Shown here: piece after piece, positions 42,517 through 50,951 of the stretch
How positions within the stretch are numbered: position 1 is the first letter of the stretch
Layout: each line of letters begins with the position of its first letter
Source: Ruminococcus flavefaciens
Lineage (GTDB): Bacteria; Bacteroidota; Bacteroidia; Bacteroidales; P3
Length of the DNA: 64,000 bases
NCBI GenBank assembly: GCA_023667315.1
Contig: JAMPAI010000011.1
Coordinates: 1-64,000 of the forward strand
Direction: 5' to 3'
Made by a program: the position numbers and the translations under genes
Notes under the pieces: model-generated
Database searches by the model: none
What the model saw: the letters and a program-made list of their open reading frames with translations, nothing else
What the model was told of the DNA's origin: nothing

Positions 42517-44406
42517 ATGGAGAGCGTCATCAACATACTTCCCGACTTCGTGGCCAACCAGATTGCCGCCGGAGAAGTGGTGAACCGGCCCGCCTCGGCG
42601 GTCAAGGAACTGCTTGAGAACGCGGTGGACGCCGGTTCCTCCAAGATAGAACTGCACCTTACCGACGGAGGCCGCACCCTGATACAGGTGGCCGACAACG
42701 GCTGCGGCATGAACGCCCAAGACGCCGAACGCTGCTTTATGCCCCACGCCACCTCCAAACTGGCCAAGGCCGACGACCTGCACCACATCCGCACGATGGG
42801 GTTCCGGGGCGAGGCGCTGGCCTCGATCGCGGCCGTGGCGCAAGTGGAACTGCAGACCCGCCGCGAGGAAGACGAAACCGGCACACGCGTCTGTATCGAA
42901 GGCAACAAGATAACGCAAAAGGAATCCTGCGCCTGCGCACAGGGCACCAACATCTGCGTGCGCAACCTCTACTTCAACACTCCCGCCCGCCGTCAGTTCC
43001 TCAAGAGCGACGAGGTGGAATACCGCTACGCCGAAGAAGAGTTCAACCGCATCGCCCTGGCACAACCCGGCATCTGTTTTCAACTGTACCGCAACGAACA
43101 GAAGATAAACCACCTCGAAGCCTCCAACCTGAACCGCCGCATCGTGCAGCTGTTCGGCAAGGCGTTCGAGAACCGTCTGGTAAAGATCGCGCAGGAAGTG
43201 CCTGGCCTAAAGGTGGCCGGATATATCTGCACCCCCGACTACAGCGTGAAAGGACGCGGCAAGCAGTACCTTTTCGTGAACCGCCGCATTATCCGCCACG
43301 GCGGGATCTCCAACCTGATCGAACGCGCCTACCAGGGGCTGCTGCCCGAGGGCAAATCGCCGGCCTTCTTCATCCATCTGGAGATGGAGCCGGAAGAAAT
43401 CGACGTAAACATACATCCCACCAAGACCGAGATACGGTTCAAGAACCAGGATTTCATCTACAAGGTGCTGTTTGCCGCCGTCAAGTACGCCTTGGGCGTG
43501 AACCAGGTAAGCGACAGCATCGATTTCGGCTCCGAACAGGTCCTGCCCTACCGGTACAGACCGCAAGGCTACGTGCCCGAAGCCCCCAAGGTAAGGCTGA
43601 ATCCCGGCTACAATCCCTTTACCAATCCCGCGCCCGCAACCGAGGCCACGCCCGACTACCGGGAAGCCTACGCCCGCAACTTCGCGCTGATGCAGGAGAA
43701 CATGCAGGTGGCCAGCGCCCCCGTGCAGATGCTGCTGGACTGCGTGGACGAAGTGCAGGCCGACACCAAGATGGATACGCCCGGCGAACCTGCGTCCCCC
43801 GCCACGCCCGAACGCGTGCGCATTTTCCAACTGTTCGACAGCTATATCGTTACCCCGCTTAAATCGGGGCTGGCGCTGATCGACCAGCAGGCCGCCTCCG
43901 AACGGGTCATATACAACAGCTACAGCGAGCCCGAAAACGGCAACATTCCCTCCCAACGCACGCTTTTTCCGCAAACCGTGGAATTTTCGGCCTCCAGCAC
44001 GCAAACTATCAAGGAGATAAAAGAAGAGCTGGGCACCTTAGGCTGGGCGGTGGAATGGATCGGGGGAAATTCCTTTATGGTGAACGCCATGCCGCAGGGC
44101 GTGGAGGAAAGCCGCACCCAGCAGATTCTGGAAGAAATCGCCTCCGCCTGTGCCGGACGTTCCCTGCAGACGGAAGCCGAAAAGCGGCAAAGCATCGCTT
44201 TGGCGGCAGCCAAGGAACTGGCCATAAAAAAAGGAACGCCGCTTTCTCAAGAAGAAATCTTATATTTGACCACCCAATTGTTTTCCGGCCCGGCCCCCGA
44301 GCTTTCCCCGTCCGGAAAACGCGTGATACGGATTCTGGACAAAGCCGCCGTGGAGGGGCTTTTCGGCCGCGCCGCATCACCCAAAAACCAAACGGAAAAT
44401 GTATAA
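42517..44406 (+). CDS. mutL: DNA mismatch repair protein MutL
   Basis: 629-residue MutL. The GHKL ATPase is intact: IAAGEVVNRPASAVKELLENAVDAG, DNGCGM, GFRGEALASIAAV and KTEIRFKN. A Pro/Ala/Thr-rich linker (about 350-425) joins the C-terminal dimer domain. The metal-binding endonuclease signature DQHA(x)2E(x)4E is degraded to DQQAASERVIYN, and the C-terminal CPHGR-type box reads LSPSGKR. The protein is therefore predicted not to nick DNA itself. The rhomboid gene overlaps its last 8 nt. Confidence 0.95.
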   Translation: MESVINILPDFVANQIAAGEVVNRPASAVKELLENAVDAGSSKIELHLTDGGRTLIQVADNGCGMNAQDAERCFMPHATSKLAKADDLHHIRTMGFRGEALASIAAVAQVELQTRREEDETGTRVCIEGNKITQKESCACAQGTNICVRNLYFNTPARRQFLKSDEVEYRYAEEEFNRIALAQPGICFQLYRNEQKINHLEASNLNRRIVQLFGKAFENRLVKIAQEVPGLKVAGYICTPDYSVKGRGKQYLFVNRRIIRHGGISNLIERAYQGLLPEGKSPAFFIHLEMEPEEIDVNIHPTKTEIRFKNQDFIYKVLFAAVKYALGVNQVSDSIDFGSEQVLPYRYRPQGYVPEAPKVRLNPGYNPFTNPAPATEATPDYREAYARNFALMQENMQVASAPVQMLLDCVDEVQADTKMDTPGEPASPATPERVRIFQLFDSYIVTPLKSGLALIDQQAASERVIYNSYSEPENGNIPSQRTLFPQTVEFSASSTQTIKEIKEELGTLGWAVEWIGGNSFMVNAMPQGVEESRTQQILEEIASACAGRSLQTEAEKRQSIALAAAKELAIKKGTPLSQEEILYLTTQLFSGPAPELSPSGKRVIRILDKAAVEGLFGRAASPKNQTENV

Positions 44407-45079
44407 CCAACAAGATAATTACCGCATTCAAGGGTTTTCCTTCCTGCCGCCGGTGGTAAAGAACCTCTTGATCCTGAACGTACTCTTTTACCTTGCCGAC
44501 ATCAGCCTGGCCACACGGGGCATCGACCTGAGCCGCTGGCTGGGGCTGCATTATTTTACCGCCCAGAACTTCTACCCCTTCCAGTTTATCACCTATATGT
44601 TCATGCACGGAAACTTCTCGCACCTTTTCTTCAACATGTTCGCGCTGTGGATGTTCGGTTACGCGCTCGAAAACTATTGGGGAAGCAAGAGGTTCCTGCT
44701 CTATTACCTGGTGACGGGTATCGGCGCGGGGCTGATCCAGAGCGGGGTACAGGCCTGGGAACTGGTTCCGCTCATGCAGAAATACGACCCGTTCTCGGTG
44801 CAGCAGTATGTAGACAATATCGTTACCGTGGGGGCTTCCGGCGCTGTGTTCGGCATTCTGCTGGCGTTCGGGATGTGCTTTCCCAACGTGCCGATCTACC
44901 TCTATTTCTTCATTCCCATCCGCGCCAAATGGTTCGTGATTATATACGGTGCCATCGAGCTTTTTGCCGGTATCGGCGGAACGGCCGACGGGGTGGCGCA
45001 CTTCGCCCATCTGGGCGGCATGATATTCGGTTTCCTGTTGATCCTGTACTGGAAGAAACGCGGCAGCCGGATCCGATAA
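44399..45079 (+). CDS. Rhomboid family intramembrane serine protease
   Basis: 226-residue polytopic membrane protease. The active-site serine is in VGASGAVFGIL (GxSG) and the catalytic histidine in HFAHLGGMIFGF. The MHGNFSHLFFNMFALWMFG loop-helix near residue 65 is typical. It is expected to cleave transmembrane helices of membrane proteins; substrate unknown. Start overlaps the end of mutL by 8 nt; gcvP follows after 35 nt. Confidence 0.93.
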   Translation: MYNQQDNYRIQGFSFLPPVVKNLLILNVLFYLADISLATRGIDLSRWLGLHYFTAQNFYPFQFITYMFMHGNFSHLFFNMFALWMFGYALENYWGSKRFLLYYLVTGIGAGLIQSGVQAWELVPLMQKYDPFSVQQYVDNIVTVGASGAVFGILLAFGMCFPNVPIYLYFFIPIRAKWFVIIYGAIELFAGIGGTADGVAHFAHLGGMIFGFLLILYWKKRGSRIR

Positions 45080-45114
45080 ATAAAACGATTGTAAAAGATT
45101 AAAATCCAATAACC

Positions 45115-47973
45115 ATGATCACAAACAACTTTGCCTGCCGTCACAACGGGCCCAATCCCGAACAGACGCAGAAAATGCTCCAGACCATCGGCGTCAAGAG
45201 CATGGACGAACTGATCGACAAAACGGTTCCGGCAGCCATCCGGCTCACCCAGCCGCTCGATCTGCCCCAAGCCATGAACGAATACCAATACCTGAACCAC
45301 CTGCACGCCTTGGCCGCCAAGAACCAGGTGTTCCGCTCCTATATCGGCATGGGCTACTACAACACCATCACCCCGGCCGTGATTACGCGCAACATCCTGG
45401 AAAACGCCGGCTGGTACACTTCCTATACCCCGTATCAGGCCGAAATCTCGCAAGGCCGTCTGGAAGCCCTGCTCAACTATCAGACCGTTATCTGCGACAT
45501 GACCGGACTGCCCCTCACCAACGCCTCCCTCCTGGACGAAGGCACGGCGGCGGCCGAAGCCATGATCATGTTCTACCACGGCAGGAGCCGCGACAAGGTG
45601 AAGGCCAACGCCAACGTATGCTTCGTGGATGAACGCGTGTTCCCGCAGACGCTCAGCGTTATCGAGACCCGCGCCCACCTGCTCGGCTTCACGGTACAGA
45701 CCGGCCGCATGGAAGATTTCGAATTCACGCCCGAGGTGTTCGGCGCCATCACCCAGCAGGTTGACCGCAACGGTCAGGTTCACGAACTGAAAGCCTTTAT
45801 CGACAAGGCACACGCCGCCGGCGCGCTGGTGGCCGTGGCCTCCGACCTGATGGCACTGGCCGTGCTCCGCGCACCCGGAGAAGACGGTGCCGACTGCGTG
45901 TTCGGAAACAGCCAGCGTTTCGGCCTACCGATGGGCTTCGGCGGTCCCTCGGCCGGATTCTTCGCCTGCACCGACAACTTCAAGCGCTCCATTCCCGGAC
46001 GTATCATCGGCATTACCGTAGACGCCCAGGGCAACCGCGCCCTGCGTCTGGCCCTGCAGACCCGCGAACAGCACATCAAGCGCGACAAGGCCACCTCCAA
46101 CATCTGCACGGCGCAGGCCTTGATGGCGGTTATGTCGGGCATGTACGCCGTTTATCACGGCAAGGACGGCATCCGCGAAATCGCGCTCGACATCCACGCC
46201 AACGCCAAACGCCTGGCCAAACGCGGTGCCGAATACGGCTTCAGACAGCTCAACACCGTGTTCTTCGACACCCTGTGCTTCGAAAGCCCCGTATCGATCG
46301 AAACGGTACGCAAGATCGCGCTCGAACACCGCATGAACTTCAACTACATCGACGACAAGCATTTCAGCATCAGCATCGATGAAACCACGGCATTGGAAGA
46401 TGTACGCGAGATTATCGGCGTACTGGCGCAGGCCGTGGGCAAGGAACACGTTTGCGAAGGCGGGAAGTGCTGCCACGGACATTGCCCGCACGAGGTTCTG
46501 GAAGACATTCCCGAATCCCTGCGCCGCAGCACGCCCTATCTGGAACACCCCGTGTTCAACACCTACCACAGCGAAACCGAGATGATGCGCTACATCAAGA
46601 AGCTCGAAGAAAAGGACCTTTCGCTGAACCGCGCCATGATTCCGCTGGGTTCCTGCACCATGAAACTGAACGCGGCCGCCGAGATGATGTGCCTGAGCCT
46701 GCCCGAAATGGCGGCCATCCATCCCTTCGTGCCCGCCGACCAGGCCCAGGGCTACCACGAACTCATCGACCGTCTCGAAAAAGACCTCTGCGAGATCACG
46801 GGCTTCGCCAAAGCCTGCTTCCAGCCCAATTCGGGTGCCGCGGGCGAATACACCGGCCTTTCGGTAATCCGCGCCTATCAGGAAGCAAACGGCGAAAGCC
46901 ATCGCAATATCTGCTTGATTCCTGCTTCGGCACACGGCACCAATCCCGCATCGGCGGCCATGGCCGGCCTTAAGGTGGTGGTAGTCGCCTCCACGCCCGA
47001 AGGCGAGATCGACGTAAACGACCTCAAGGCCAAGGTGGACGAACTGGGTAAGGACGTTTCCTGCCTCATGATCACCTATCCCTCCACGCACGGCGTGTTC
47101 GAGGAAGCGGTGCTCGACATCCTCAACATCGTTCACTCCTGCGGCGCGCAGGTGTATATGGACGGCGCCAACATGAACGCCCAGGTGGGCTTGACCTCGC
47201 CCGGCCACATGGGTGCCGACGTATGCCACCTCAACCTGCACAAGACCTTCGCCATGCCCCACGGGGGTGGTGGTCCCGGCGTAGGCCCCATCTGCGTGGC
47301 CAAGCATCTGGCTCCCTACCTGCCCGACCACGTAATGGTTCCCGTAAGCCACACGGGCCGCAACGCCGTTTCTTCCTCGCCCTACGGCAGCGCCTTCATC
47401 CTGCCCATCACCTACGGATACATCCGCATGCTGGGTGCCGAAGGCCTCAAGTCGGCCACCGAATACGCCATCCTGAACGCCAATTACCTGCGCGCCCGCT
47501 TAAAGGATCACTACAAGATTTTCTATACCGGCAAGCAGGGCATGAACGCCCACGAAATGATTCTGGACTGCAACGCCTTTATGATGAGCGCCAACGTGCA
47601 GGTGGGCGACATCGCCAAGCGTCTGATGGACTACGGTTTCCACGCGCCCACCGTGGCCTTCCCGGTTCACGGCACCCTGATGGTGGAACCCACCGAAAGC
47701 GAACCGCTTTCCGAACTCGACCGTCTGGTGGATGCCTTTATCGCCATCCGCGCCGAAATCAAGGAAATCGAAGACGGCAAGGCCGACCGCGAGAACAACG
47801 TGATCCACAACGCCCCGCACACCCAGCAGGTGGTCTGCGCCGACGAATGGAAATATCCCTACTCGCGCAAGCAGGCGGCATTCCCGCTTCCGCACGACGA
47901 CAAGTACTGGCCCACGGTAGGCAAGGTGGACGACGCCTACGGCGACCGCAACCTGCAGTGCCGACTGGTATAA
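45115..47973 (+). CDS. gcvP: Glycine dehydrogenase (decarboxylating), single-chain GcvP
   Basis: 952-residue P-protein of the glycine cleavage system, decarboxylating glycine and loading the aminomethyl group on the H-protein lipoate. N- and C-terminal halves (separate subunits in some bacteria) are joined. The N-terminus has FIGMGYYNT-like YIGMGYYNTITP. The PLP lysine lies in the C-terminal half within NLHKTFAMPHGGGGPG. The other gcv genes are not in the window. A strong terminator follows 27 nt after the stop. Confidence 0.97.
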   Translation: MITNNFACRHNGPNPEQTQKMLQTIGVKSMDELIDKTVPAAIRLTQPLDLPQAMNEYQYLNHLHALAAKNQVFRSYIGMGYYNTITPAVITRNILENAGWYTSYTPYQAEISQGRLEALLNYQTVICDMTGLPLTNASLLDEGTAAAEAMIMFYHGRSRDKVKANANVCFVDERVFPQTLSVIETRAHLLGFTVQTGRMEDFEFTPEVFGAITQQVDRNGQVHELKAFIDKAHAAGALVAVASDLMALAVLRAPGEDGADCVFGNSQRFGLPMGFGGPSAGFFACTDNFKRSIPGRIIGITVDAQGNRALRLALQTREQHIKRDKATSNICTAQALMAVMSGMYAVYHGKDGIREIALDIHANAKRLAKRGAEYGFRQLNTVFFDTLCFESPVSIETVRKIALEHRMNFNYIDDKHFSISIDETTALEDVREIIGVLAQAVGKEHVCEGGKCCHGHCPHEVLEDIPESLRRSTPYLEHPVFNTYHSETEMMRYIKKLEEKDLSLNRAMIPLGSCTMKLNAAAEMMCLSLPEMAAIHPFVPADQAQGYHELIDRLEKDLCEITGFAKACFQPNSGAAGEYTGLSVIRAYQEANGESHRNICLIPASAHGTNPASAAMAGLKVVVVASTPEGEIDVNDLKAKVDELGKDVSCLMITYPSTHGVFEEAVLDILNIVHSCGAQVYMDGANMNAQVGLTSPGHMGADVCHLNLHKTFAMPHGGGGPGVGPICVAKHLAPYLPDHVMVPVSHTGRNAVSSSPYGSAFILPITYGYIRMLGAEGLKSATEYAILNANYLRARLKDHYKIFYTGKQGMNAHEMILDCNAFMMSANVQVGDIAKRLMDYGFHAPTVAFPVHGTLMVEPTESEPLSELDRLVDAFIAIRAEIKEIEDGKADRENNVIHNAPHTQQVVCADEWKYPYSRKQAAFPLPHDDKYWPTVGKVDDAYGDRNLQCRLV

Positions 47974-48000
47974 GTCACGCCACATTTTTTGAATTTACCA

Positions 48001-48032
48001 AAAGGAGCCGATTTCATCGGCTCCTTTTTTTT
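48001..48032 (+). terminator. Rho-independent terminator of gcvP
   Basis: Stem AAAGGAGCCGAT with ATCGGCTCCTTT, 4-nt loop, then a run of eight T in all. Confidence 0.95.
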
Positions 48033-48157
48033 ATAGCCCAAGCCCGACCCACGAGGAAGAATCCATAAACTATCGTAGATTATGATTAAAAAGTCTCATA
48101 AACTGCCGTTTTGAGAGGAGTACCTTGTTTCTTCTTTGTTTTATACTGAATTTGTAT

Positions 48158-48165
48158 TATTTTTG
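48158..48165 (+). promoter_or_regulatory. TATTTTTG promoter of the lipoprotein gene
   Basis: TAnnTTTG match about 58 nt before the ATG at 48223, in an AT-rich gap. Confidence 0.45.
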
Positions 48166-48222
48166 TTTCCTTGTTATCCAAGACAAGCTACGGAAACCGA
48201 TAAACCCTAAATACACAATATC

Positions 48223-48960
48223 ATGAAAAAACTTTTTTATCTTTTGGCCGGCATCGCCCTGCCGCTTTTGGGATTGGTTAGCTGTAAGGACAAGCTTTCC
48301 GATGAACCGGACACCGCCGGTTTGACCGATGCCTATACCGGCGCCATCATGGGCACGGTAAAAACCACCGACGGAAAATATTTCCCGGAATGCAGCATGT
48401 ATTTAGCACCTCTTGATTTGGTAATCGATATATCGAAAGATGGGAAATATTCCTTTGCCCGCCTGAATCCCGGTAAAAACTATTGGCTTGGGCCCGAAGC
48501 GACAGAATCGCTTGATTTTCCTTATGGCACTGGTTGGGTATCCGTTTCCGTCGACGGACAGACATACGTATATGGTGATGGCAACGAGGGGTATGACATG
48601 TATGATAAGGAAGGAAATGTTTGGAATGAGAGTATAACTGTAACGGCGGGCAAAATAACCCGCGTTGATTTTGTCTGCCCTAAAGTAGGATCTATAGACC
48701 TCTCCTGCAGAGATAAAGAAACCCATACTGACATCAAAGATGCGGAAGTGGAACTGCTCCCCCTCGGCCTCAAAAAAACAACCAACCGTGAGGGAGAGTG
48801 TGAATTCTGGGATTTGGAAGCAAACAAAACCTATACCCTCAAGATTCATAAGGATGGTTACGCCGACTACACGGAAGAGGTTTATGCAGCGAAATGGAAT
48901 GAAAAGTGGGAAGAGTGGGAGACCCCCGAATTATCTATAGAGCTGGAACCGTTACATTAA
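48223..48960 (+). CDS. Lipoprotein with carboxypeptidase-regulatory-like domains
   Basis: 245-residue predicted lipoprotein. The signal peptide (MKKLFYLLAGIALPLLG) ends in the lipobox LVSC, with Cys21 as the lipidated residue. The mature part begins with charged residues KDKLSDEPD. It then shows two beta-sandwich repeats of the carboxypeptidase regulatory/CnaB-like type, each with a GxVKTTDGKYFPE or TTNREGECEFWDL turn. Likely outer-membrane or periplasmic; ligand unknown. It is AT-richer than gcvP, is single-gene, and is followed by the inversely oriented AbiE-like pair. Confidence 0.8.
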   Translation: MKKLFYLLAGIALPLLGLVSCKDKLSDEPDTAGLTDAYTGAIMGTVKTTDGKYFPECSMYLAPLDLVIDISKDGKYSFARLNPGKNYWLGPEATESLDFPYGTGWVSVSVDGQTYVYGDGNEGYDMYDKEGNVWNESITVTAGKITRVDFVCPKVGSIDLSCRDKETHTDIKDAEVELLPLGLKKTTNREGECEFWDLEANKTYTLKIHKDGYADYTEEVYAAKWNEKWEEWETPELSIELEPLH

Positions 48961-49093
48961 GCCCTGCACAAAATTCTAAACCAGGAAGTTCCGGGCTTCA
49001 CCTTATTTTCCATCGTCTATCTCGGTTGGGGAAACGGGTTCCCAAAGAAGCCACTGGCCGCATCTTCAAGATTATCAAACCACCAATACAAAA

Positions 49094-49123
49094 AAGGGCG
49101 GGATTCCTTGGAATCCCGCCCTT
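49094..49123 (-). terminator. Terminator of the AbiE-like operon
   Basis: A perfect 14-bp stem (AAGGGCGGGATTCC with GGAATCCCGCCCTT) with a 2-nt loop. It is followed by T residues on the minus strand, 8 nt beyond the toxin gene stop. Confidence 0.9.
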
Positions 49124-49131
49124 AAACGAAA

Positions 49132-50148
49132 TCAACACAGCCTGAACCGCGCCTGTAGTTCCTCTATACGGGCCATCAACTCCTCAAAAGTGAGTTTTTC
49201 GCCGTATATCATGGCCATCTTCATGTCTTCGTAGTCGGCTTTCATCCGTTCCCGAAGTTCTCCCTTGGGACAAAAGGATATGGTTTCGGGCAAATCCAAT
49301 GTATAATCGACACCTCCTACATGGTAAAAACGTTGGCGATGTTCTATGATTTCCCGATATAGTTTTCTATCGGCAAGCGCAGTGGTTGCGAAAGAGGTAT
49401 CCATCAACCGTTCCAAATCATAAAGATGACGGCTCATCCGTATATGACGTGGATTCTTTCTTTGATATTCTTCATTCAACAGAAACGCCTTTTCAAGAAA
49501 AGTACGAACAGGGGATATGATAGGTATGTCAGCAACAGTTTCATCATCCAATTCTGTGAATGCCGCCCCGACAAGAGATGTGATGCGTTTGATCTCAAAC
49601 GGCTCTTTCATGGAAAGGCAGCTGATCTCCACTTTCACGACCGGACGAATATATTGTCCTGATTTCACCTTAGGCCTATAATGCACCTCTATTTCTACCG
49701 GATCGCTATCATGGTCCACAGAACGCCCATCGGCCTGATATATTACAGGTTCAAGCCGACACTCCCCCAATCCACAATCCAAAAGTTTCGTCTCAAACTC
49801 GTCCATGAACGCGCCGAGAATATAATCCCGATTGACCATACGCAATTTCTTCACCTGATTGTTATTCAAAGCCGCCGCACATTCCTTGCCTAACACATCA
49901 AGATGAAAATCACGATACAATGCAATATCTATATCTTCTGAAAAGCGATCAATCAAATTCCACCCCTTACTCAAGCTGGTTCCGCCCTTAAACAACATAT
50001 AAGGTGCAGGTGTCATGGAGAACAATACTTTAAGTATCGCCGTCACCCACCAATCCTTTTCAACCGCACTTTCTGTTATATCCTTAGATGCAGCTACAAT
50101 ATGTACCGATTGCTGCCTATCGGCATCCGATGCGTCAATCCATTTCAT
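49132..50148 (-). CDS. AbiEii-type nucleotidyltransferase toxin
   Basis: 338-residue member of the nucleotidyl transferase AbiEii/AbiGii toxin family. The polymerase-beta-like active site is intact: GGTSLSK at residues 55-61 and SEDIDI with Asp72 and Asp74. Relatives add nucleotides to tRNA acceptor ends or other targets and cause growth arrest or phage abortive infection. Its ATG overlaps the last 14 nt of the upstream antitoxin gene, the usual coupled order. AT-rich relative to surrounding genes, suggesting horizontal transfer. Target unknown. Confidence 0.87.
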   Translation of the reverse strand: MKWIDASDADRQQSVHIVAASKDITESAVEKDWWVTAILKVLFSMTPAPYMLFKGGTSLSKGWNLIDRFSEDIDIALYRDFHLDVLGKECAAALNNNQVKKLRMVNRDYILGAFMDEFETKLLDCGLGECRLEPVIYQADGRSVDHDSDPVEIEVHYRPKVKSGQYIRPVVKVEISCLSMKEPFEIKRITSLVGAAFTELDDETVADIPIISPVRTFLEKAFLLNEEYQRKNPRHIRMSRHLYDLERLMDTSFATTALADRKLYREIIEHRQRFYHVGGVDYTLDLPETISFCPKGELRERMKADYEDMKMAMIYGEKLTFEELMARIEELQARFRLC

Positions 50149-50743
50149 TATATGTCTTCTTTATATTCATTATCATTACCCGTATCCAATTGGGTGCATG
50201 GGCAATATCTGCTTGCCAGGTTTTCTCTTCCGGATTCTTTTTCAAGATACCCGCCGCAATGGATCGAACCTCATCCGTAAGATTATCCCGCCCGATGGAT
50301 TGCAATGCCAATACGAGAATCGGCATTATTTTTCCTTTATAAGCGAATGTATCAGGTGCCCGGTGTTGCAGGGTGAGCGTGCGTTTCCCTACTTTGATTT
50401 TTCTAGATGTGCCCGATGTCAGATAAATCGGATTCATAGGCACTTGTGTCGAGAACCCAAGATAGTTCTCTGCCGTTGTTCCATGCGGCAATAATCGGGC
50501 CGCATCCCGTTTGGCAATCGCTTCCGCTATTTCTTGCAGCGTGGGCATCACCATACCGAATCTTGATTCCTTCGGCTTCACATAGATTCCAAACGCCACC
50601 CGAGCCAGTTTCCCCATTTTGGAAAACTCAGCCAAAACATTGGCTGCATGCCGGGTATCAATCGGCATGAAACTATCCGGCATAAAGATAGTTCCTTTTT
50701 TACTCCTGTTTATCTTGGATAATATCCGTTGCTTTTGCTCCAT
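50135..50743 (-). CDS. AbiEi-like antitoxin / DUF6088 family regulator
   Basis: 202-residue protein of the DUF6088 type, the usual first gene in front of AbiEii toxins. The N-terminal part (KINRSKKGTIFMPDSFMP...VLAEFSKMGKLARVAFGIYV) looks like the winged-helix AbiEi_4-like domain. By analogy it binds its own promoter and neutralises the toxin; in AbiE systems (type IV) this occurs without a stable complex. The start at 50743 is chosen for the normal N-terminus; in-frame ATGs at 50782 and 50845 would add hydrophobic residues, and the latter lies upstream of the promoter. Confidence 0.8.
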   Translation of the reverse strand: MEQKQRILSKINRSKKGTIFMPDSFMPIDTRHAANVLAEFSKMGKLARVAFGIYVKPKESRFGMVMPTLQEIAEAIAKRDAARLLPHGTTAENYLGFSTQVPMNPIYLTSGTSRKIKVGKRTLTLQHRAPDTFAYKGKIMPILVLALQSIGRDNLTDEVRSIAAGILKKNPEEKTWQADIAHAPNWIRVMIMNIKKTYNEMD

Positions 50744-50804
50744 CTTCGTCCCAATAAATGAAAATAAACATATTATTTTCATTTTTAACAATTGCAAATC
50801 TACA

Positions 50805-50812
50805 AATTTAAA
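50805..50812 (-). promoter_or_regulatory. TAGATTTG promoter of the AbiE-like operon
   Basis: Exact TAnnTTTG match on minus, predicting a leader of about 58 nt to the ATG at 50743. Confidence 0.55.
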
Positions 50813-50891
50813 ACCATATACACAAACATTTAAATAGAATTTCAAACGCTTTCACATCATCATTAACAAAGTATAGCAGACCACATACAAA

Positions 50892-50921
50892 AAGCCGGAG
50901 CATTCGAAAATGCCCCGGCTT
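50892..50921 (-). terminator. Terminator after hutH
   Basis: AAGCCGGaGCATT pairs with AATGCcCCGGCTT (one mismatch), loop CGAA, with five T on the minus strand. It lies 30 nt after the hutH stop. Confidence 0.88.
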
Positions 50922-50951
50922 GCATTATTAGCTTCTATTCACTGTAGAATC

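Noticed and set aside
48906..49145. Plus-strand frame after the lipoprotein gene
   Set aside because: It overlaps the lipoprotein 3' end in another frame and runs through the AbiE terminator hairpin; the composition does not look coding.
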